Shown here one piece after another: positions 54,627-64,000 of a stretch of 64,000 nt of DNA. The notes under the pieces were generated by a model. It saw only the letters and a program-made list of their open reading frames with translations. It was not told where the DNA came from and searched no databases. Each line of letters starts with the position of its first letter. The first letter of the stretch is position 1. The position numbers were made by a program, and so were the translations under genes. This stretch comes from Fallopia convolvulus. Taxonomy: Eukaryota > Streptophyta > Magnoliopsida > Caryophyllales > Polygonaceae. The stretch lies in the NCBI GenBank assembly GCA_964016875.1, contig OZ024721.1, positions 10,483,001 through 10,547,000 on the forward strand, given 5' to 3'.

Positions 54627-56373
54627 GCGTTTCTCCACTCGCTTACTCTCAAATCTGACCGTGCCAGACCATGAGACGTGTCGGGCGGCGCCATTGGTGT
54701 GGTGTTGCTCTTAACTTGGACGAGACTTGCAAGATCCGATCCTTCGGTGCTATCACACCACATTTATTATATTCATGAATGCACGTAATACACAACCACA
54801 CTTATAGTCCTAAGTAGCACAATAGTATAAGCACCTAATCATCAACCAATATCAATCAAACCACATCCTCACCAGTTCTTATCTACGAATAATAATTTAT
54901 ATATCAATCAAGGTGTCCTCTAGCCAGAATGTAGTGAGGTGATCGGCGACATCAATTCAACGCTTACTCCAAAAAGCTCAACATCAAAAAATATTCACCT
55001 TCTTACCGCCAATCAAGCATCCACCAGAGCATTGGCTAAAATGTTTTATTATAATTTTGAAGGGCCCTCCTTGCAATACAACAAAGCAAGGGAGGTCTCC
55101 ACCTTCCCGATCACCCATTGTCATAGTACTACCGGATAGGTGTCGAAGTTTGACAATTCGGATAACGCACGGATTATTACTCATCTACTAATATACTTTC
55201 CAACGATTTATCTTAAAATAGTTGTATATTAAAAATACAAGCATGTATCCCAAAATAAAGCCACACAAAAATCATATCTACATATCTAGCACACATCAAA
55301 ATCGGTATCTAACTCTAGGCGACTTACCTCAAAAAACGAACTTACAATGATATCAGAACGAACTTGGTCAAGATAGAAACCTAGGAATTAGAATAACATT
55401 CATGAGAAACAACAATCTAGACGACCCGAGTTAAAGCTTGATGGGAAATACTCACCCCGACTATCCTACAAGTTAACAAGTTACTAGGGTACATATGCGA
55501 TATATCCTGATTTAACCAAACTAAACTGCCCTAATCAATCACATATTCATTTCAATCCTTAAAACTCCCTTCTAATCTCCAAATTCAACATCACATGAAA
55601 TGGCAGTCTAGACGACCCGAGTCAAAGTTTTATGGGAAATACTCACCCCGGCTATCCTACAAGTTAACAAGTTACTAGGGTACATATATGATCTTAATTT
55701 TAACCAAACTAAACTGCCCTAATCAATCTCATATTCATTTCAATCCTCCCTTCTAATCTCCAAATTCATCCTCACATGAATACATATATAAGAATACATA
55801 AGTTCTTACTTAACAACCACACTTACTTAATCAAATACTCTAATTTAGCCCTTAATCTACCATATTAGTGATCTATTATATCCTGAGCCATAGCTAGTTA
55901 TAAAACAGACTAAGGTTAGGAATCGCTCCCGACGATAGCGATCGAAAATGATCGAGCCAAGCCTCAAACTATTAGATTTGATCTCGCTTGCGGAGTCGAC
56001 GAGGAGCCCGAGCGGTGTCGGTGAGCTTGGTGAGGTCAAAGGAAGGGCATGCAAGGCGGTGCATGCAAGAGGTGGTGGTGGGAGGTGTTGACGGTGATGA
56101 AAGGAAGGCAATGGAAGGTGTAGGTGGTGGACATTAAGGGTTGGGTATGCGGTGGGAAAGGGTGGGATGAAAGTCGATAGAAGGTCACAATGTTAGCTGC
56201 ATGAATTGATTTACTTAGCATAGAGGGTAAACTAAAGAGGTGTAAGAAAGTTGAATTGTCAACATGACTTGGGAATGGAATGTATATGTTTAACTATGTT
56301 GACAAACATAGTGGGCATAAATTAATCACAAGAGATTATTGATAAAACCCTAATAGAAAAGAATACTCGAGTA
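54627..56373 (-). repeat. Degraded gypsy-type LTR sequence with an internal duplication
   Basis: The right end GAGTATTACA matches the end of the G LTR (GAATATTACA at 62,260). The middle (54,990-55,385) is homologous to 18,995-19,380 in the opposite orientation. The GC-rich stretch at 55,930-56,190 parallels those at 50,280-50,480 and 61,560-61,900. A segment of about 180 bp is duplicated in tandem (55,415 and 55,605, period near 190). The left boundary was not found. ORFs here are not credible. Confidence 0.5.
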
Positions 56374-56496
56374 TTACAATGAATGAATATACTGCAACTA
56401 AAATCGGCACGTTTATCAAGGTATAAGAGTGTAATAAGGAGCACATGAACCGAGATGAGTTGGATCACTCTTCTGTTTTCCCTTCTTCCTTCCTAG

Positions 56497-57848
56497 TGAT
56501 GAGGTATTTTTCAGTCGTTTACCTATCAAAGAACCTAACTTAACCAAATTGAGTAGAATGGTAAGGAAGGGTCAATCCCACAGAGACTCGTGTATCAGTG
56601 TTTTACTTGCGTGCCAAGTAACTAAGAGGGGCGGTTTTGAATAATTTATCTAAACTAAGATGCAAACTAAAAAGTAAGTATGAATGCAAAGTTGATTGTA
56701 CTATATGAGAGACAAGTGTGTTCAACTAGTTAAATCCATCATGACATTGATTTGTTGATCATTGATTTTCTTGATTCTCTACTCACTTGAATAATCTATT
56801 GTGGATTATGACTCTACTAAGGATTATGACCCGAACTTCAGATTTACTCTTGATCAAATTAACTTCGACCGATAATTAATAAGATTCAGTTATAACTGGA
56901 AATTCAATTAGGTAGCTAATATAACAAAACCCGAGTTTAGATTCAATTAAGCACATGGAATAAACTCTATTCAAGTTTGTTGAGAATCAATCAAACCTCA
57001 CAACTCATGCCAATCATGACTTCAATAACTAGCCAAACACAATGGAATTTAGCAATGCATAATTAAATTAAAGAAAAACTTACAAAGGTTCAAGATTTGC
57101 CTCTAGAGAAGAAACCCTAACCTCCAAAATTATGATCCAAGTTATAAAAAAGATAGAAACTAACAAGAGTTTAAAGTATCTCTTAAAACTACTAAAGATA
57201 TCCAAGGAAACAAATCCTTCAGAAGCCATACAAGACAACACATCGCAATCATAAAGCCATGCTCAAAACTAAGCCCAATTCTTGGCCAAAGACATCTCCG
57301 TGTAGAAAGCCAATTGTGTGGCTTGATCTCCAAAAGACCGTGCTATTACATGGTAACCCGCGCTTTTACCCTCGGTTCAACATTCAGTTGACACTTCAGA
57401 GGTTGTTTTGACCCCCTTGGAGTTGGAATTTTGGACTCGGAGTAAAAACATAAATTATAACTCTTTGAATTAGATTTCCAGTGATAACAAATTCAGCTCC
57501 ATCAGACCACTGTAGCTTCCAAACCAAGCATTGCAAGATAGAGGTATCAAAACAAGAACTCCAATGCATGACCCCGATTTAAGCATTCTTTTTCCACAAC
57601 CTCTGGGGCCTTAGCTCTTCTAATCTTCACTTGTATCACTCTAAGCTTCATTAAACTCCACCATAATCATCCAAGATCCATCCCGTCCATGATTGTTTAC
57701 CTAAAGATCTGCAAAACCGAACAAAACAAGCGCAAAACCCGAAATTTCTAGAAAACCTAAAAACGTAAGAACTATACTAAACTAAGCTAAAACCATGCAA
57801 TATAAACATAAATATGCACCCTAAACACTACCTAAATGCAAGCTATCA
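56497..57848 (-). repeat. 3' LTR of element F
   Basis: On the - strand from TGATAGCTTGC (57,848) to TACCTCATCA (56,497), 1,352 bp. Confidence 0.7.
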
Positions 57849-59547
57849 AATTCCCCCATTCTTAACTCTTGCTTGTCCTCAAGCAAGACATAAATCCAAG
57901 TCACACCACATAAATGCAATCATGCATCCATCTCATAATCAAACGAGCAATTCAACATATAATTAAAACCTGACCAAGATTTCATAGCATGCATTACATC
58001 AAGCATAAAGCAAAGATATTCATCCATTCTAAACCTCACCATGGCAATGTGTTTGCACTCTCACTCAAGTGGTTAAGTGACGTGTTTCACTCAAAATCGA
58101 CCATGAAAAACTAGACTACCATAAGCTTGCATCAGTGTCCTAATTCTCCACCGCCGTGGACCAAATACACAACAATAATCATGAGGTCTTTTAAGGGTTG
58201 TAATGAGGCCCAGGTAAAGAGAAATTTGGAAGGGATCAATTTTGGTCATGTGGTGCTAAATCCGGGATAAAGAACTAACCCTAAACCCAAAATTCAAGAC
58301 ACTTTTCATTTCACTCCACAACACCTCCAACTCAACTTTATCAACTCCTTACATTCACATTTAAACACTTTGTTTCTTTTTTTTCCTTCTTTGCTTGCCT
58401 CTTCTTCAACTCTTTTTATACTTATGAAGCTTACTAACCTTTCAAGCTCATTTTTTTATTTACACTTATTTTTCACCTTCATTTTTTACACTTTGCACTC
58501 AAGAGTTGTTTTTCCTCTTTTCCACCTTTTCTTTTCAAATTCCCCCATACTTATACCAAACTCACACAAAACAAAACCAACCTGAAATCCTAAATCCCGG
58601 ATGGGTCAAGCTTATTAGGTTATGGATCATTTTGTGGAGCTATCAAAAATAGGCTTAAAGCTCAATGAAATGGGGTGTTAAGAACATGGATCTTGTAAGT
58701 TAGAAAAGGAAATCAAAGGCTAATAAGAAACATTGCCTCAATCATTTTAATGTCATGCATTCAATCATATAAATTAGTCTTGAAAAAGAGTCTAAATGCA
58801 AGTCCTAGAGCTAGAAAATCACGGTGATACACTCAAGAATATAGAGAACGAATATAATCATGAAAAGCCAAAAATCTCACGGGGCAAATTTTTGTCTAGA
58901 ACTTCAGAATGAATCTAAAACTCAAGCTAAATACATGCTCCATCCTATAGTCACGGTAAATAATCCAAGATCATGCTCATATCATAGAAATTTCAACAAA
59001 TCATGCAAAATAATGGGTTAGGACTTATACTTAGCTTAGAGAGAAGAAGTATCAAAGAATGGGAAAATAAGAACCTAGATGCAATATTTTTGTATTTTTT
59101 CTCATTTTCTAATTTTTTTCATTTTTTCAGGATTTTAATCAATGCATGCAAAAATTTAAATATGACCTAAACTAATGCAACTACATGCAATGCAAAAGTA
59201 ATTCCCTTCCCCCATGCTTAAAACATACTTTGTCCCCAAAGTATAGTAAAAAAGAAAAGGAAAGAGAAAAAATCACAAGACTCTAGTCATCCGGGTAGCA
59301 CGACGGGAATCCGACAGTGGTGGTGAAGGGTAATCTGTCTTCGGACTTGGATATCTAAAACACACAAAAACTACCTAAAAAGCAAAAGATTATAACTGAA
59401 AAACAAAATTACTCTAAGCCTTTGGTTGCCTCCCAAGAAGCGCTTGTTTAACGTCATTAGCTTGACTCTTAGCATGATTTGACAAGATTAGACATTCTCA
59501 ATGCCCTTAGCAACCTATCAAACCCCTATGCACACAACTCATAAATT
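57849..59547 (-). other. Internal non-coding region of F
   Basis: No gene. Conserved blocks on the - strand: GGAGGCAACC region with AAGCGCTT (59,425-59,445), ACTTTGGGGACAAAGTATG-like block (59,215-59,240), TTGATAGCTCCACAAAATG (about 58,630-58,650), AAGCTTGACCCATCCGGGAT (58,594-58,613), TTTAGCACCACATGACC (58,244-58,260), GGCCTCATTACAACCC (58,195-58,212) and the hairpin at 57,886-57,869. Confidence 0.65.
57869..57886 (-). other. PPT-proximal hairpin, element F
   Basis: TTGCTTG-AGGA-CAAGCAA in element sense, followed by a GGGGGAA tract and the LTR. The stem is kept although the surrounding sequence is diverged. Confidence 0.75.
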
Positions 59548-60062
59548 TGATGAGGTAGTTTTCAGTCGCTTACCTATCAAAGAACCTAACTTAACCAAAT
59601 TGAGTAGAATGGTAAGTATCAGGCCCGATCCCACAAAGACTCGTGTATAAGTGTTTTACTTGCGTGCCAAGTAACCAAGAGGGGGTTTTCGAATAATTTA
59701 TCTAACTAAGATGCAAACTAAAAAGTAAATATGAATGCAAAGTTGATTGTACTATATGAGAGACAAGTGTGTTCAACTAGTTAAATCCATCATGACATTG
59801 CTTTGTTGATCATTGATTCTCTTGATTCTCTACTCACTTGAATAATCTATTGTGGATTACGACCCTACTAAGGATTATGACCCGAAGAACCCGAACATCA
59901 TATTTAGTTGATAGAACTACCAGTCTAACAACCCTAATCATCTAACAACCTAGAAGACATTCTAAATTCAATTAGACACCAGCATAACGATTCAAGTTAT
60001 CAATATAAACAAGCACTTAAAGCAACCAGACATTTATGTCACTTGTGAATTTATTCCCTTCT
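59548..60062 (-). repeat. Partial second LTR of F
   Basis: Closely matches 56,497-56,850 up to about 59,895; the rest is diverged or foreign. It is truncated by the gypsy LTR at 60,063. Confidence 0.55.
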
Positions 60063-62260
60063 TGTAACACCCTGTCTTTCCACAGGGCGCTACTTGGTAG
60101 TAGACCTTACCAGGTACTACTTAGGTGGGTTGACAACAACACTTTAGGAACTTACAACGCCGGCACGACGAGAAAACAAGTAAAACATCCAACTTTCAGA
60201 TTTATAAAACTGAATATAAAACATGTTTGAATGCCCGAATGGATAAACAAAATTACCAAATAACGCTTCCCGAATTTTCCTCAAAATATTCCAAACAACA
60301 CTTAAAAAATTACAATTTAAAATAATTCAACAGAACTAATAATAATAATAAATCCTCCCAAGTACACCGAAAAACCCAAACTAATGACACGTGTGTCAAC
60401 GATCCAATCCACCATCCGGCCAAGGCTCCTACACGGGTTCCTGTAACATACCTATAACTGGAAAAATAATCCCTGAAGGGTCAGCTACTAATCTACCAAA
60501 CTAGATAATATGCAAAAATTATAAAACGTTTAAAAACAGTTTTCTATAGTCAACAACCAGAATCCACAATCGCAACCATAACTCTAAAGGCCAATACCTA
60601 AATTAGACGTTTAGTCACACATAAACCAAACACACATACACACAATCGCACAATTAAATCCAGATAACTCATTCTCCATCTCGCCTTCCAATCCACAGTG
60701 CAGAGGTAGGCCCTCCCACTCCTCACATCCTCCTTCCTTCTAACCCCGACTAAGCCTCCACTGGAGCACTTACCAAAACACACAGATAGCATTTTCTTTT
60801 GAAGGGTCACGGTTTCTCTGTCACACGGACTATACATAGGCAACCCTTCCTTTCCACCAACTACGAGGCCGTGCCGAAAACGGTACCAACATAGAGAAAA
60901 CGTTTAAAAACTTATTTCCGATAAAACCCATTTAAAACCAATTTGCACACAACAAACAAGCAAGTCCAAAACATTTCAAAAGATATTCGGGACTAGATCC
61001 CAAAACCAATCATATAATAACGGCACAAAATCTAACAAGATAGAAAAGAACCGAGCAAGTCGAGAACGACTTACCTTGAAGGAAGAGTCTCCAATGACAC
61101 AAAACTTAAGGACGTGAACAGAAATAATTCCCTGAACCATTAACAAGTATACTTAAGTACGCGCGTCCAATAAATCTTTAGACAAAACTATTAGTTAACA
61201 ACTAAAACCCGATCGATTCAACACTTAACGCTTTCACTCTAGAATACAAATTAGACACCACTATACAAATCAATCCTACTTAACTAATTAACTCCAACCC
61301 ATAAACACCATCTGCCTATTTGGAATTTTCGCCACTGAATTCTTTCTTCTTAAAACAAAAAACCACTAAACTAATTTATATCTAACAAGATCAAGATGAA
61401 CAACTAAATTAATATATATATATATAACGTGATCAAGAGGGTGTAGATCCACTAAACAAGCCCCAATCAAACAAAATTACGAACATCACCGCCATCATTT
61501 TCAATTTAGTTTCAATCTCGGATTAGCCCGCACATACCCGCACCAACAAGCACATGAAGGGAGAAACCTATGCCAGGATACGTGGCCGCCCCGGTCAATT
61601 TTTTTTCTTTTGCCCCGACAAGGACGATACCCAAAAGGGGAAAACAAGGCATCGGACCCTTACCCGAATAACCGACGAAGAAGGCTGACTCACGAACGGT
61701 GGAACGACGACAGTGGCTCGTTGAGATCATCATTATGGCTTCCAGTGAGCTCGGTGAGGTCCGCGAATGAAAACGGAGACAAGGACGATGAGTGGTCGCC
61801 ACACACTCGCCGGAGAAGACGGAACGTTGGACTCGTTGGATAAGGTGGGGCTGACGACTCGCCGGAAAGGATGATGGGAAGGTCGAGGTTAAAGGCAACG
61901 ATGAATTGTGGCTTGCCAGTTCCTCCAAAAGAGAACAAAGGATCGGGATTGAGTTTGTTCGGTTACATAGGAGGATGATAGGAAATTGTTGATGAAGTAG
62001 ATAATACAAAAAAATAATAATCTTCTTAATTTAACTAAGAAGATAGATTTTTTTTTTGTTAAGAAGATCCTAACGCCCAAAGATTTCTAAAAACAATCTA
62101 GGTAAATACTAATTAAAAGCATATAAGGTAATTAAATCTAGCGGCTTATGAATATATGACCCTATATCCAAAGTTACTTGCGGACCAAGTAAAAAGGTTA
62201 CTTGCATACCAAGAAACTCGTTTTTCCGAATAGAAGGAAAAACGAAACTCGAATATTACA
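60063..62260 (-). repeat. 3' LTR of element G
   Basis: Ends TGTAACACCC and GAATATTACA (+ sense). The GC-rich segment 61,560-61,900 carries ORFs up to 165 codons, but they overlap in three frames and have no recognised domain. Confidence 0.8.
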
Positions 62261-62277
62261 TACTACCCCCCTTAAAG
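62261..62277 (-). promoter_or_regulatory. Polypurine tract of element G
   Basis: On the - strand CTTTAAGGGGGGTAGTA abuts the LTR. It is the expected primer for plus-strand DNA synthesis. Confidence 0.75.
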
Positions 62278-64000
62278 AAAGTTTTGTCTCAAAACTTAGG
62301 AATGAACGAACCATAAGCAAAGTTGGAATACTTTAAATGTTTACTACTTGTCCTGAGGTTTTACAACCTCTCCCCCTTAAAGGGGTCCGTCCTCGAACCT
62401 AAATTGCAAAAGACTAAATTAGCACATTAAACGAGTCAAAACGAAACTCATAATGCTCTAACGTAACCACAACCACACAACCAATCAAGTAATAGTTCGA
62501 GCAATCAATACAACCACATAATCATATTACTAACCAATGACTCACACTCTAGCTCATCACTTCTATCTAGTTCCAGAAAGCCTCTACTAAACCGAAGCAC
62601 CACTCTTGTACCTCTCTCTTGAATCCTAGTCTCAGTCTCTTAGGTGGCCTCCTCGACTCATCACCAAGACCACTGAATCAACATAAGAGGAATCTTCTCG
62701 TTCTAAAGCTCCTCCATTTGTCTATCTAAGATCGCAATCGATTGCTCTTTGAAGGTGTGATCCGGTTAAACCTTCAACTCCTCGGGGTTGAGCCTGTTAA
62801 TAGCGTCAGACACATACTATCTCAACTAAGGCACGTGAAACACGAGGGGAAGTTTGTTCAAGACTGGTGCAAAAGCCTACATGTAGGCTAACTTGTCTAT
62901 TCTCTCGATAAACTCAACCATCCCGACGTACCAGGGACTCCAATTACCCTTCACTCCAAACCTCTTCACTCCATGAGTCGGTGACACTCTCAGCTATACA
63001 TGTGCACATATCTCGAACTCTAATGGCTTTCGTTTTTTGTCCGCGTAGGACTTCTGGCAACTCTGTGCTAGCTAACATGTGCTCTCGAATCAAGATGTGC
63101 TAACTGTTACTATAAGGAACTCCATTTATTTCAATCTCTTACTAGACAACACACTTCAACTATGACCCTTGTAATGCTTCCTTCATTAATCTCTTTCCTG
63201 GATATCACTAAACTTCCCAGTCATGATCTTCAAATAGCTTAAGCCATCCTTGCGTCTTATGCTTGAAATTTTACTTATGAAGGCATTCTTTAGTCGGTGT
63301 TTGTGTATCCGAACTTAACATATACCAAATTCGGCCGTGTCCAATCCCTTGGGTTTGGTCACTCGTTTCTTATCTTGATTCTGCTTGTATGGCTCATATA
63401 ACTTTATCTCTCCAAATACATAGGTGAATACTCAACATTTTCCATTGCGACACACCTCTTATGTCTTTCAGGCATTATTAAAATTTGCATATCTTTCACG
63501 ATCCTATGATATAGGTGGTTTGAGTATACAAGTCATCCTACCATTCCAAGCGATTTCCTCAACTACACTTAATTTGGTCCCCGATCATTTAGACTAGAAG
63601 TCTTCCTTATAGCCCCACCAAAAGTTGGATTTTAATTCCAAATGTTTTATGACGCATTCTTGTTTCAAAAGGTACTTCTAACAAGTTACAACATTGATTC
63701 TCTCTAGAACAATCCTTATTTTCTCGATTTGAGTCACTTGTTCACAATATGCTCCTCGTTTATCCGAAAAGATACTCCATGATCCTTATACGCCGCTGGT
63801 ATTGTTTAATCATCAATGCAGTCTCCAAGAGGAAAGCTTGCTCTTCAAGGTCCGGTAGTAGACAGAGATATCATTGATAAAGACCCCTACATTCGGTCTA
63901 GTTGGCCGATAGAGATCCTTGCCTATCTTCACATACCCTACTAGACATTGGTGAACTTTACAACATTCTTTACACCATTCACAATGCTCATATCACATGC
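62278..64000 (-). pseudogene. Degenerate gypsy pol of element G (RT and integrase remnants)
   Basis: The - strand near 63,030-62,600 gives integrase C-terminal text: SPTHGVKRFGVKGNWSPWYV, FIERIDKLAYM, YVSDAINRLNPEELKV and a tail with IPLMLIQWS and VEEAT. Stops interrupt it every 20-40 residues. Near 63,880 the - strand gives VFINDISVYYRTLKSK, a decayed RT YxDD box (FINDI for FIDDI). Only about 0.9 kb lies between the two, too short for full RT, RNase H and integrase, so deletions occurred. The family matches the relic at 51,718-52,284. Confidence 0.75.

Larger units (their letters stand above)
56497..60062 (-). mobile_element. Element F: reduced, diverged Athila-like element
   Basis: Two direct LTR-like copies start with TGATGAGGTA at 56,497 and 59,548 (+ coordinates). 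Between them lie only the conserved post-protease motif (59,425-59,470) and the 3' non-coding blocks; gag, protease, ORF1 and primer site are absent. The right copy is clear only to about 59,895 and then diverges, before LTR G begins at 60,063. No target duplication could be set. Confidence 0.65.
60063..64000 (-). mobile_element. Element G: gypsy (chromovirus-type) element, 3' part, runs off the right edge
   Basis: A 2,198-bp LTR (60,063-62,260; on the - strand from TGTAATATTCGAG to GGGTGTTACA) is followed to the right by a polypurine tract and pol relics on the - strand. The orientation is set by the tract, AAGGGGGGTAGTA, directly before the LTR start. The other LTR is outside the window. 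Confidence 0.8.

Noticed and set aside
61512..62009. 165-codon - strand ORF
   Set aside because: Inside the LTR of G, overlapping three other frames, with no recognisable domain.

Overview
This is a transposon-dense stretch of a flowering-plant nuclear genome. A eudicot is likely, because Athila-type and Sirevirus-type retrotransposons and a plant terpene synthase are present. About 90% of the window is nested LTR retrotransposons in various states of decay. The only host-type gene is a broken terpene synthase (42,619-46,640, + strand). No bacterial features, rRNA genes, intact tRNA genes or CRISPR arrays were seen.

Layout. (1) 1-18,519: element C, an Athila-like Ty3/gypsy element on the - strand, entering from the left edge. 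It is split by element B (2,525-8,750, - strand, target duplication ATCGG) and element D (10,450-17,239, + strand, target duplication GTAAC). (2) 18,520-20,867: old repeat DNA, including a region full of ATATTCATG motifs. (3) 20,873-41,016: element A, Athila-like, + strand, target duplication CTTAC. It is split by element E (26,217-36,181, + strand, target duplication CCAAG), a Sirevirus-like Ty1/copia element with an intact 697-codon extra ORF after pol. (4) 41,276-42,245: a Mutator-like MITE with about 95-bp inverted repeats and a 10-bp target duplication. (5) 42,589-46,640: the terpene synthase pseudogene, with a 354-bp hAT-type MITE in intron 1. (6) 46,641-64,000: gypsy LTRs and pol relics in both orientations, a copia solo LTR (53,858-54,621, target duplication CAGGT), a reduced Athila-like element F (56,497-60,062, - strand) and the 3' end of a gypsy element G (60,063 to the right edge, - strand).

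The most interesting content is the Athila-like family (A, B, C, D, distantly F). Its copies keep LTRs, a tRNA-Asp-type primer site, gag and protease, and/or a separate ORF1, but none seen here has reverse transcriptase or integrase sequence. They therefore look like elements mobilised in trans. They share a conserved collinear non-coding 3' region with a PPT-proximal hairpin, conserved splice-donor motifs and a fixed motif after the protease ORF. They are also studded, in LTRs, untranslated regions and even reading frames, with paired 10-12-bp palindromes (consensus TCGKTAMCGA) spaced about 20-22 bp. The unrelated copia element E carries an analogous set of odd palindromes (GTCNNNGAC type) in pairs about 18 bp apart. 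Two nested insertions (D, and less clearly B) landed inside such palindromes. Function is inferred; the repeats and their spacing are read directly.

All boundaries were read by eye from terminal TG/CA dinucleotides, target duplications, primer sites and comparison of copies. Homology statements rest on recognised family motifs, not on searches.
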